From the NCBI RefSeq assembly GCF_000184705.1, contig NC_014831.1, forward strand, positions 372,001 through 436,000: 64,000 nt of DNA, read 5' to 3'. The notes under the pieces were generated by a model. The model was not told the DNA's origin. It saw nothing but the letters and a program-made list of their open reading frames with translations, and ran no database searches. The DNA is from Thermaerobacter marianensis DSM 12885. Its GTDB lineage: Bacteria > Bacillota > Sulfobacillia > Thermaerobacterales > Thermaerobacteraceae. Shown in pieces: positions 8,367-16,006 of the stretch. The first letter of the stretch is position 1, and the number at the start of each line of letters is the position of its first letter. The position numbers and the translations under genes were made by a program.

Positions 8367-8924
8367 GTGCGTTGCCCGCGCTGCCATGCACCGGATACCC
8401 GGGTCCTGGATTCGCGGCCGACGGAGGAGGGCATGGCCATCCGCCGCCGGCGGGAGTGCCAGGCCTGTGGCGAGCGCTTCACCACCTACGAGAAGGTGGA
8501 GGTCACCCCGCTGCTGGTGATCAAAAAGGACGGCCGCCGCGAGGTCTTCAACCGGGACAAGGTGTTGCGGGGCATGCTGACCGCGTGCGAGAAGCGACCG
8601 GTGGAGCTGGAACGGCTCCAGGCCATCGCCGCCGAGATCGAGCGGGAGCTGCGCAGCCGCTACGACAAGGAAGTAGAATCCCGCGTCATCGGCGAGATGG
8701 TGATGGACCGGCTGCGCCGGTTGGACCAGGTGGCCTACGTCCGCTTCGCGTCGGTCTACCGGCAGTTTAAAGACATTGAAACCTTCCGGCGCGAGCTGGA
8801 CCGCCTGCTGGCGGGGGACGAACCGGCTCCCGCCGCCCAGGACAGGGACGCGCCGGCTGCGGCCGGCCCGATGCCGGACCATGCGGGGGACGAGCCCGCC
8901 GTACAGGGGACAAGCCCCCGGTAA
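8367..8924 (+). CDS. nrdR: Transcriptional repressor NrdR
   Basis: This 185-residue repressor controls ribonucleotide reductase genes in response to dNTP/ATP levels. It has the four-Cys zinc ribbon (C3, C6, C31, C34) and an ATP-cone domain at about residues 49-139 ('[19 protein letters not shown]'). The usual family length is about 150; the last ~40 residues are an Ala/Pro/Asp-rich tail. The start is GTG with a GGGAGGTGA site. It sits 13 bp before nrdJ, so the pair is co-transcribed and probably self-regulated through the upstream boxes. Confidence 0.95.
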   Translation: MRCPRCHAPDTRVLDSRPTEEGMAIRRRRECQACGERFTTYEKVEVTPLLVIKKDGRREVFNRDKVLRGMLTACEKRPVELERLQAIAAEIERELRSRYDKEVESRVIGEMVMDRLRRLDQVAYVRFASVYRQFKDIETFRRELDRLLAGDEPAPAAQDRDAPAAAGPMPDHAGDEPAVQGTSPR

Positions 8925-8937
8925 AGGAGGACCGCCG

Positions 8938-11583
8938 ATGGAACTCACGGGAATCCGCAGGACCGTCTTCCTGGACCGTTACGCCCGCAAGGGGCCCGAC
9001 GGGAAGCCGGTGGAGTCGTCGCCCGAAGAGATGTGGGACCGGGTGGCCCGGGCCATCGCCGAGGTGGAGGAACCGGGCCAGCGAGAGGTCTGGGAGCGGC
9101 GCTTCCGGCAGGCCCTGGAGGGGTTCAAGTTCGTTCCCGGCGGTCGGATCCTGGCGGGGGCCGGCACCGGGAACAAGGTGACCTATTATAACTGCTATGT
9201 GATCCCCTCCCCCGAGGACAGCCGCAAGGGGATCATGGACAACGTCTCCCTGATGGTCGAGATCATGTCCCGGGGTGGCGGCGTGGGGGTGAACCTGTCG
9301 ACCCTGCGCCCGCGGGGCACCTACGTCAGGGGCGTCAACGGCACCGCCAGCGGCCCCGTTTCCTGGGCGGAGGTGTACAGCACCGCCACGGGCAGCGTGA
9401 TCCAGGGCGGCAGCCGGCGCGGCGCCCTGATGCTCATGCTGGACGACGACCACCCCGACATCGAAGAGTTCATCACCGTCAAGCGGGACCTGACCAAGAT
9501 CACCAACGCCAACCTGTCGGTTTGCATCAGCGACGCCTTCATGGAGGCCGTCCAGCAGGATCTGCCCTGGGACCTGAAGTGGAACGGCAAGGTGTACAAG
9601 ACCGTGCGGGCCCGGGACCTGTGGGAGCTGATCTGCGAGTCGGCCTGGGCGTCGGGCGAGCCGGGCGTGGTGTTCATGGAGCGGGTCAACAAGCGCTCCA
9701 ACACCTGGTACTGCGAGCCCATCAACTGCGTGAACCCCTGCGGCGAACAGCCGCTGGGCCCCTGGGGCGTCTGCAACCTGGGCGCCATCAACCTGGCCGC
9801 GTTCGTCCACGAAGGCGAACTCGACCTGGAGGGCCTGAAGGACACGGTGGCCGTGGCCGTCCGGTTCCTGGACAACGTCATCGACGCCACGGAGTACTTC
9901 TTCCCCGAGAACGAGAAGGCCCAGCGGTACGGGGTGCGGCGCATCGGCCTGGGGACCATGGGCCTGGCCGACATGCTGATCAAGCTGCGGATCCGGTACG
10001 GCAGCGAGAAGGCCTTCGAGGTCTGCGACCAGGTCTACCGGCTGATCCGGGACGAGGCGTACCGCACGTCGGCCCTGCTGGCGAAGGAGAAGGGCGCCTT
10101 CCCCTGGTTCGACAAGGAGAAGTACCTGCAGGGCTGGTTCATCCAGCGGCTGCCCGAAGACATCCGGCAGCTCATCGCCCAGCACGGCATCCGCAACGGG
10201 TTCCTGCTGACCCAGGCGCCCACGGGCACCACCAGCCTGCTGGCGGGCGTCAGCTCGGGCATCGAGCCGGTCTTTGCGTTCTCTTTCAAGCGCACGGACC
10301 GGACGGGCACCCACATCGTCTACCACGAGCTCTACAAGGAGTGGCTGGAGAAGCACCCTGACGAGCCCGTGCCCGACTACTTCGTGTCGGCGGACCAGCT
10401 GACGCCGGAGGAACACGTGCGGATGCAGGCCATCATCCAGCAGTACGTGGACGCCTCCATCTCCAAGACGGTCAACGCGCCGCGGGAGCACACCGTCGAC
10501 CAGGTGCGGACCCTGTACCGCCTGGCGTACGAGCTGGGCTGCAAGGGCATCACCTACTACCGTGACGGCAGCCGCGAAGGCGTGTTGCACAAGCTGGACG
10601 ATGGCGGCAAGGCCAAGCAGGGCAAGGGGACCGGCCAGGGCAAGGGCCAGGCCGGAAGCGAAGCCGCCGCGGCTGCGGACGGCGCCGCCACTACGGCGGC
10701 GGGAGGCGCCGGCGCGGCTGCGACGGCAGCGGCCGTGCCGGCGGGGGCGGCGGCCGGCGCCGGGACCGGTGCCGAGGCCGCGACGGCGCAGCTGCGGGTG
10801 ACCTGGGGGCACATCCGGCCCATCGAGCGGCCCAGCAAGCTCAACGGGTTCACCGTGCGGCGCACCACGCCGCTGGGCAACCTGTACCTGACGCTGAACA
10901 CCTTCAACGGCTATCCCTTCGAGCTGTTCGCCCAGATCGGCAAGGCGGGGTCCGACGTGGCCGCCTTCACCGAGGCCATCGCTCGGCTGGTCTCCCTGGC
11001 GTTCCGGGCCGGCGTCGACCCCCACGAGGTGGTGGAACAGCTGCGCGGCATCGGCGGCAGCCGCTCGGTGGGCTTCGGTCCCAACCGGGTGTTGTCGGTG
11101 CCCGACGCCATCGCCCAGTTCCTGGACGACTACATGGCTGGAAAGATCGAGCGGGATCCCGTGGACGAGGTGGCCGCAGGACAGCTCACGGTCTTCTCCG
11201 CCGATCCGGCCCAGCAGGCGCGGGAAGCCGTGGCCGCTGCCCGGGCCGGCCAGCCGGCGGCCGGCGAGGCCGGTGGGGCCGGCGGGACCGGGGAGGCTGG
11301 CCAGGTGGGCTTCAACCTCGCCGCGGCCGGCACCGGCGGAGCGGCGGGTGGCAACGGCGGAACCGGCGGCAACGGCACCGGGCGGGGCCCGTCGGAGCCG
11401 GGCTCGGCGGTGGTGGTCAACGGCACCCCGGGTGCCCCGGCGGCGGAGCCGCCGGCCCCCCGGATCACCGGCGGCAACGGCCGTGAGCTGAGCATGGACC
11501 TCTGCCCCGAGTGCGGCAGCCACGCGCTGGTACGCGAAGAAGGCTGCAGCAAGTGCCTGGCCTGCGGATACAGCGAGTGCTGA
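8938..11583 (+). CDS. nrdJ: Adenosylcobalamin-dependent ribonucleotide reductase (class II)
   Basis: This 881-residue enzyme reduces ribonucleotides using a B12-derived radical and needs no oxygen. Visible active-site residues are C86 ('TYYNCYVI'), N266-x-C268-x-E270 ('NPCGEQ') and C279 ('GVCNLGAIN'). The C-terminal half carries the domain typical of B12-dependent reductases ('RPSKLNGFTVRRTT', 'AFRAGVDPHEVVEQL'). The end is a Cys-rich zinc-ribbon-like tail with C856, C859, C870, C873, C876 and C881. Two Ala/Gly-rich linkers (about residues 558-620 and 755-845) interrupt the fold without breaking the frame. AAAGGAGG precedes the ATG. Confidence 0.95.
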   Translation: MELTGIRRTVFLDRYARKGPDGKPVESSPEEMWDRVARAIAEVEEPGQREVWERRFRQALEGFKFVPGGRILAGAGTGNKVTYYNCYVIPSPEDSRKGIMDNVSLMVEIMSRGGGVGVNLSTLRPRGTYVRGVNGTASGPVSWAEVYSTATGSVIQGGSRRGALMLMLDDDHPDIEEFITVKRDLTKITNANLSVCISDAFMEAVQQDLPWDLKWNGKVYKTVRARDLWELICESAWASGEPGVVFMERVNKRSNTWYCEPINCVNPCGEQPLGPWGVCNLGAINLAAFVHEGELDLEGLKDTVAVAVRFLDNVIDATEYFFPENEKAQRYGVRRIGLGTMGLADMLIKLRIRYGSEKAFEVCDQVYRLIRDEAYRTSALLAKEKGAFPWFDKEKYLQGWFIQRLPEDIRQLIAQHGIRNGFLLTQAPTGTTSLLAGVSSGIEPVFAFSFKRTDRTGTHIVYHELYKEWLEKHPDEPVPDYFVSADQLTPEEHVRMQAIIQQYVDASISKTVNAPREHTVDQVRTLYRLAYELGCKGITYYRDGSREGVLHKLDDGGKAKQGKGTGQGKGQAGSEAAAAADGAATTAAGGAGAAATAAAVPAGAAAGAGTGAEAATAQLRVTWGHIRPIERPSKLNGFTVRRTTPLGNLYLTLNTFNGYPFELFAQIGKAGSDVAAFTEAIARLVSLAFRAGVDPHEVVEQLRGIGGSRSVGFGPNRVLSVPDAIAQFLDDYMAGKIERDPVDEVAAGQLTVFSADPAQQAREAVAAARAGQPAAGEAGGAGGTGEAGQVGFNLAAAGTGGAAGGNGGTGGNGTGRGPSEPGSAVVVNGTPGAPAAEPPAPRITGGNGRELSMDLCPECGSHALVREEGCSKCLACGYSEC

Positions 11584-11601
11584 GGCCGGGGGCCAGGAAA
11601 G

Positions 11602-11643
11602 GCCGGACCCCCACGGGGCAAGGCATGGCCGGTGGGGGCCGGC
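11602..11643 (+). terminator. Possible terminator after nrdJ
   Basis: GCCGG-A-CCCCCAC (11602-11614) pairs with GTGGGGG-CCGGC (11632-11643), a 12-bp stem with one bulged base and a 17-nt loop. No T run follows, so support is moderate. Confidence 0.35.
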
Positions 11644-11762
11644 GCATGGCGCGGGCAAGAGGGAACGCCGGCGGGACAAGACACAGCTGGAAGCTGGCGG
11701 AGCCGGAGGGACAGTCGGGGCGGGGCGCGATCCCCGCCCCTGGCTGCACAAGGGGGAAAGCA

Positions 11763-11871
11763 GGTGACGAGGCGATACAGCCGGATGAGCGGCGCGCATT
11801 TCAACGCGCAGTTCAAGGAGAAACGGCGGACGGTCCGCTACCGGGGCACGCCCGATGATGCCGGTCCCTGA
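11763..11871 (+). CDS. Possible 35-residue peptide
   Basis: A GTG frame beginning MTRRYSRMSGAHFNAQFK follows an AGGGGGAAAGCAG stretch that could bind ribosomes. It is basic and overlaps the end of the convergent EamA gene by 34 bases. I do not recognise it, and it may be chance. Confidence 0.2.
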
Positions 11872-12824
11872 GCCTCGTCCCGGCTTTGGCTTGACAAAAG
11901 GAGCACGGCGGCCAGCACCGCCCCGCCGCCCGCGGCCATGGGCCCGGTGAAGGGGACGCCGAGCCACAGGGTGGCGGAGGCCGCGGCGGCCAGGGGCTCC
12001 ATACAGGCCAACAGGCTCGTCTGGGACGGCCGCAGGTGCCGCAGGCTGGCCAGGTAGAGGGTGAAGGCTAGCAGGGTGCCCCCCAGCACCACGAAGGCCC
12101 ACAGGCCGGCGGCCGCGGCATCCCACGCCACCGGCCGGGGACCCGGGTGCCATGGGGGCGCCAGGACGGCCATGGCCGCCCCCCCCAGGAGCATCGCCCA
12201 CCCGATGATCAGCGCCGGCGGCCACCGGCGCAGCAGGCCGGCGCCGGACAGGGTGTAGAAGGCCAGGGCCAGCGCCGAGATCAGCCCCCACACCACGGCA
12301 CCGGCGGGCACCGCCAGGCGGTCCAGGGACCCGCCTGTGGCCAGCAGCAGGGTTCCTCCCGTGGCCAGGAGCAGTGCCAGGCCCTCCTGGCGCCGCGGGC
12401 GCCGGCGCCAGCGCAGCACCTCGTACACCGTCACGAAGGCAGGTCCTAGATACTGGAGGAACGTGGCCGTGGCCGCATTCCCCAGGGCGATGGAGGCCAT
12501 GTAGCTGTACTGCACCCCCACGAGCCCGCCCAGGGCGAAGAGCACCAGCTGCCAGCGGGACGCGGGGTCTCGCCAGGGGCCCAGCCCGTCGCGGGCCCCG
12601 AGGAGCCGGGCGGTGGCCAGCAGCAAGAGGCCCGCCACCAGCATCCGGGTGGTGACCAGCCAGTGGGGCGTGACGCCGTACCCCTGCATCAGCTGCTGGG
12701 CGGCGGTCCCGGACAATCCCCAGAGGCTGGCCCCGATCAGGACGCCCGCCATCGCCCGGCGCGCCTGCACGGCGGCAGCGGAGGAGGCGGTCGGGGAAGA
12801 CGGAAGGGCGCGCGGTGTGGCCAT
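11838..12824 (-). CDS. EamA-family (drug/metabolite) transporter
   Basis: This 328-residue membrane protein has about ten hydrophobic helices arranged as two EamA repeats. The repeats are marked by 'GVLIGASLWGLSGTAAQ' near the N terminus and 'PAGAVVWGLISALALAFYTL' in the middle. Each repeat ends in the typical Pro-containing helix ('FLQYLGPAFVTVYE', 'SLLACMEPLAAAASATLWLG'). The family exports metabolites or amino acids; the substrate cannot be deduced. The ATG at 12824 has no clear ribosome site. A later ATG (M25, 'MAGVLIG') would remove a polar N-terminal extension and is an alternative start. Confidence 0.87.
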   Translation of the reverse strand: MATPRALPSSPTASSAAAVQARRAMAGVLIGASLWGLSGTAAQQLMQGYGVTPHWLVTTRMLVAGLLLLATARLLGARDGLGPWRDPASRWQLVLFALGGLVGVQYSYMASIALGNAATATFLQYLGPAFVTVYEVLRWRRRPRRQEGLALLLATGGTLLLATGGSLDRLAVPAGAVVWGLISALALAFYTLSGAGLLRRWPPALIIGWAMLLGGAAMAVLAPPWHPGPRPVAWDAAAAGLWAFVVLGGTLLAFTLYLASLRHLRPSQTSLLACMEPLAAAASATLWLGVPFTGPMAAGGGAVLAAVLLLSSQSRDEAQGPASSGVPR

Positions 12825-12937
12825 GATGGCAGGGTGATTCGTCGCAACACCCCGAGATCCTTCCGATCTTCGGCGGTGCCCGGGACCGGCAGCCGGGTCG
12901 CCCGGAACCGGGCTGCCGGGCCGGGCTCTGGTCTAAG

Positions 12938-13417
12938 ATGAAAGCGGTGATGGCCGTGAACGTGGCCTTCTTCCTCCTGCCCAAGTCCGAGGTGGTCTGG
13001 CTCAGCCCCCGCAACACCCTGCGCCAGGCCCTCGAGCGCATGGAGCGCCACCGCTACTCCGCCGTGCCCCTGGTGGACGACGGCGGCCGCTACGCGGGCA
13101 CCCTCACCGAAGGCGACCTACTCTGGTTCATCAAGGCGACCCCCGGCTTCACCTTCGACCGGGCCGAGCGGATCCTGGTGGCCGACGTTCCGCGGCGCCT
13201 CCGCAACGATCCCGTATCCATCTACGCCGACGTGCGCGACCTGATCCGGCTGGCGGCCGTGCAGAGCTTCGTCCCCGTGGTGGACGACCGCGGCCTGTTC
13301 ATCGGCATCGTCCGCCGGCGGGAGATCATCGAGTACTGCGCCCGGCTGCTGTTCGGGGAGGGCGGCGCGCCGCCGGCGGCGCGCGGTCCGGCCACCGGCG
13401 AGGACAGGGACGGCTAG
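12938..13417 (+). CDS. CBS-domain pair protein (CbpB-like)
   Basis: This 159-residue protein consists mainly of two CBS motifs. The first is about residues 18-72 ('TLRQALERMERHRYSAVPLVDD'), the second about 85-140 ('DLIRLAAVQSFVPVVDDRGLFIGIVRRREII'). Such pairs bind adenine nucleotides. The layout resembles Bacillus CbpB/YkuL, a c-di-AMP-binding CBS protein; that specific role is inference. Its TAG stop lies in a CTAG palindrome (13414-13417) shared with the stop of the opposing DUF2600 gene, so the two genes overlap tail to tail by four bases. Confidence 0.8.
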   Translation: MKAVMAVNVAFFLLPKSEVVWLSPRNTLRQALERMERHRYSAVPLVDDGGRYAGTLTEGDLLWFIKATPGFTFDRAERILVADVPRRLRNDPVSIYADVRDLIRLAAVQSFVPVVDDRGLFIGIVRRREIIEYCARLLFGEGGAPPAARGPATGEDRDG

Positions 13418-14790
13418 CCTGCATTCCCCCGCCACCGCCGGACGAACCGGCTGGCGGCAAAGCACATGCGGGCCCCGGGGCCGCCGGCGGCCAGCAGGCG
13501 CCGGGCCACGGGCTGCAGGTGCTGGCGGGCCACCTTGGGGTCCGTCAGGTAGAGCCCCAGCAGCCCGTCGACCACCAGCCGGTGCAGGGGCGCGTCGGGC
13601 AGGGCCTCGGCCCGCCGGGCGGCTTCGCGGGCGAAGGCCGCAAGACCCTCCACCGCCCGGGACGGGTCCCCGTAGGGGCGAACCAGGTTCAGGTCGCCCC
13701 CGGCCCGGTCTTCCGCCTGGTCGATCAGGTAGTCCAGCAGGATGTGCAGCCCGCCGATCCAGGGAAAGTAGGCGTCCACCAGGGCGGCGACCCGCTCAGC
13801 CGGCGGGGCCGGGTGTAGCAGGGCCTCGCGGAACAGGGCGAAGACCCCCAGGGTCGAGCCACAGGCGGCGGCGAACTCCCACCAGGCCAGGCGGCCATGC
13901 CACCTCCCCGCCTCCCTGTGGTACCACGCCTCCAGCCGGGGCAGCCGCCCCGCCTGGTCCCCGTGCTTGTTGACCTGCAGGTCATTGTAGAGGGCCACCA
14001 GGCGCCGCACGGGCGATGCCACGGCGTGGTAGCCGGGGAAGGCGGCCAGGGCGGTCCGGCAGGATGTGACTAGGGCTGCCAGGTAGCCTCCGTCGTCCTG
14101 GTGGGGATGGAGGCGGTAGTAGGCGCGGCCGCCGGACCCTGCGGTCCCCTCGTCAGCGGAAGGGGGCGCCCCCCGGTGTGGTGCGGGCACCGTTGCCAGG
14201 CGCGGCAGGGGCGCCTCGGCCCGGGACGGAAGCGGCGCCTGGCCACGGTGCGGCGGGGGCATCACCGCCCGGCGCGGCACGGATGCCGGCGCCTGGGCGG
14301 GCCACGGCGTCACCGCGTCCAGCATCGCCTGATGAAGCTGCCGGTAGTCGGCGGGATCCAGGCTTTCGCTCCGGTCGCACAGGTTGTCCAGGTAGTCGCT
14401 GATGGTTTGCAAGGCCACGATGGCCTCGACCAGCGTCGCCCTGCGATCGGGAGGAACCGCCGCGGCGAACACTGCGCCGCCCTCGCAGTGAAAGCGCTTG
14501 GTGCGGAGGCTGGCCAGGGCCTGGCGCCGGAGCTCGGGGTCCGGGATCAGGGCGGCCCGCGCCTGCCAGCGGTCAAGGGCACGGTCGACGGCCGGCAGCA
14601 CTCGCCCCACGTAGGTTGCCAGCCGGGCGGCTTCCGCCAGCAGCCGGCGGGCACCGCCCGGCGGCTTGGAACGAGCCGGCTCGCCGACGTCCGGGACGCC
14701 GCCGGCCTCGCAGGCGGAGGCGGAGCGCCGCCGGGCGGCCGGAGAGTCGGCATCTCTCGACGGGCCAGGTTCGCGCCGGAACGGGTTCAC
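13414..14790 (-). CDS. ytpB: DUF2600 prenyl cyclase (tetraprenyl-beta-curcumene synthase-like)
   Basis: This helical protein matches Bacillus YtpB, which makes tetraprenyl-beta-curcumene, a precursor of spore-associated sesquarterpenes. Key features are 'TISDYLDNLCDRSESLD', the conserved Asp-rich motif, 'LYNDLQVNKH' and 'LLDYLIDQAED'. A ~55-residue Pro/Arg-rich insert follows the Asp-rich motif. The frame stays open far upstream, but a rho-independent terminator at 14813-14855 lies inside it, so the gene must start below that point. The GTG at 14790 is my choice; its ribosome site is weak and a later start is possible. Family homology begins near 'LATYVGRVLPAVDRALDRW'. Confidence 0.82.
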   Translation of the reverse strand: MNPFRREPGPSRDADSPAARRRSASACEAGGVPDVGEPARSKPPGGARRLLAEAARLATYVGRVLPAVDRALDRWQARAALIPDPELRRQALASLRTKRFHCEGGAVFAAAVPPDRRATLVEAIVALQTISDYLDNLCDRSESLDPADYRQLHQAMLDAVTPWPAQAPASVPRRAVMPPPHRGQAPLPSRAEAPLPRLATVPAPHRGAPPSADEGTAGSGGRAYYRLHPHQDDGGYLAALVTSCRTALAAFPGYHAVASPVRRLVALYNDLQVNKHGDQAGRLPRLEAWYHREAGRWHGRLAWWEFAAACGSTLGVFALFREALLHPAPPAERVAALVDAYFPWIGGLHILLDYLIDQAEDRAGGDLNLVRPYGDPSRAVEGLAAFAREAARRAEALPDAPLHRLVVDGLLGLYLTDPKVARQHLQPVARRLLAAGGPGARMCFAASRFVRRWRGNAG

Positions 14791-14812
14791 ACGCCTAACA
14801 TGCCCCGCCGGG

Positions 14813-14855
14813 AAAAAATCCCGCGGCGCGGCCGCTTCAAGCGGCCGCGCCGCGG
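14813..14855 (-). terminator. Rho-independent terminator of the hpt unit
   Basis: A 35-bp near-perfect palindrome (14821-14837 against 14839-14855) is followed on the minus strand by GATTTTTTCC, a classic hairpin plus T run. It ends the transcript carrying hpt and the 77-residue protein. Confidence 0.88.
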
Positions 14856-14920
14856 GGCCGGGTTCGTCCCGGTGGAACGGCTCACCATTCTCAGCAAGGT
14901 TCATTCGCCCGAGGGGGTGG

Positions 14921-15154
14921 TCACTCACCCGAGGCGCTTCGCCGGCCGGTGGCTCCGTCCCCGCCCGAGGCCAGGAATCGCGCGGGGTCGACGCCCGGCG
15001 GCGGGTCCCAGGGTTCAACGTCGTCGGAGGTGCACTCTTGCTCGTGACCGGATTGCCAGCGAACGCGGATGGATTGACGGGAACTGCGGAGCCGGATGAT
15101 GATCCCCAGTTCACCGGACCGGCGGTGGCGCACCCACTGGCCGCGACGGAACAC
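14921..15154 (-). CDS. Small basic protein of unknown function
   Basis: This 77-residue protein is not recognised by name. Its first half has a KOW/SH3-like beta pattern ('GQWVRHRRSGELGIIIRL' then 'SIRVRWQSGHE'), as seen in small RNA- or protein-binding barrels. The second half is Pro/Gly-rich and probably disordered. I choose the GTG at 15154 because it has an AAAGGGGG ribosome site 7 bases upstream; a TTG at 15190 would add 12 residues. It lies between hpt and the terminator, so it is probably co-transcribed with hpt. Antisense frames here are less protein-like. Confidence 0.62.
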   Translation of the reverse strand: MFRRGQWVRHRRSGELGIIIRLRSSRQSIRVRWQSGHEQECTSDDVEPWDPPPGVDPARFLASGGDGATGRRSASGE

Positions 15155-15223
15155 GGCATCGCCCCCTTTCCGGTTGTCGGGCTTAGCCAATAGAGACTTC
15201 GGGGCCAGCGGCCCGATTTCCTT

Positions 15224-15841
15224 TTACTGGGGTTCCAGCCGCACGCACGCGATGTAGGGCAGGTAGCGGAACTGCTCGGCGTAGTCGATGCCGTAGCCCA
15301 CGACGAACTCGTCGGGGATCTGGAAGCCCACGTACTCCACGGGCACGTCCACAAGGCGCCGCTCCGGCTTGTCCAGCAGCACGCAGGCCCGCAGCGAGGC
15401 CGGGTCCTGGGCCATCAGGTGCTCCCGCAGGTAGCGCAGGGTCAGGCCGGTGTCCACGATGTCTTCGATCAGCAGCACGTGCTGGCCGCGGATGGGCCGG
15501 TCCAGGTCCTTGAGGATCCGGATGATCCCCGAGGTCTGGGTCGCCGTGCCGTAGCTGGAGACGGCCATGAAGTCGACCTGCAGCGGGACGTCCAGGGCGC
15601 CCAGGGCCCGCACCAGGTCGGCGGTGAACACGAAGGCGCCCTTGAGGATCCCCACCACCGTCAGCGGCGCCCCATGGCCGCCCGTCCCGTTGGCGCCCGG
15701 CACCGCGGCGTAATCCTGGCGGATCCGCTCCGCCAGCTCCCGCACCTTGCCGGCGATGGCCTCCTGGCTGAAGAGCACCCGGTCGATGCGGGCCTTCCGC
15801 GGGCCGCCCGGCGCCGTTGCACCCGGCTCGTTGACGCTCAT
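15224..15841 (-). CDS. hpt: Hypoxanthine phosphoribosyltransferase
   Basis: This 205-residue purine-salvage enzyme joins hypoxanthine or guanine to PRPP. The PRPP-binding loop is 'VLLIEDIVDTGLTL' (E126, D127, D130). The family strand 'VVGILKGAFVFTADLVRAL' and flexible-loop region 'DFMAVSSYGTATQTSG' are present. A short Gly-rich insert (about residues 49-58) is extra compared with usual ~180-residue proteins. A GGAGGAG site precedes the ATG. Downstream on the same strand are the 77-residue protein and a strong terminator. Confidence 0.95.
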   Translation of the reverse strand: MSVNEPGATAPGGPRKARIDRVLFSQEAIAGKVRELAERIRQDYAAVPGANGTGGHGAPLTVVGILKGAFVFTADLVRALGALDVPLQVDFMAVSSYGTATQTSGIIRILKDLDRPIRGQHVLLIEDIVDTGLTLRYLREHLMAQDPASLRACVLLDKPERRLVDVPVEYVGFQIPDEFVVGYGIDYAEQFRYLPYIACVRLEPQ

Positions 15842-15870
15842 CGCTCGCTCTCCTCCGGGCTGGGGTCAAA

Positions 15871-15890
15871 GGGGGACGAACCCGTCCCCC
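15871..15890 (-). terminator. Terminator of the moxR-DUF58-transglutaminase operon
   Basis: GGGGGACG and CGTCCCCC form an 8-bp stem with a 4-nt loop, followed on the minus strand by TTTGACC. It lies 116 bp after the transglutaminase stop and just upstream of hpt. The stem contains a variant of the dispersed GGACGAACC word. Confidence 0.6.
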
Positions 15891-16006
15891 GCCCATTGTG
15901 GGCGCAGCAGGAGCGCCGTGTCCAGACGGCCACCGGCGATGGGGTTGCGGCTTTCAGCGCCAGGCCGCTGGGTTCCGCCGTGGGCGACCGGAGCGTCGCC
16001 GTCGGG

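Noticed and set aside
8767-13041. 1424-codon minus-strand frame opposite nrdJ, the EamA gene and the CBS gene start
   Set aside because: Same shadow effect. It runs across an intergenic region and a real minus-strand transporter read in another frame, and lacks a ribosome site.
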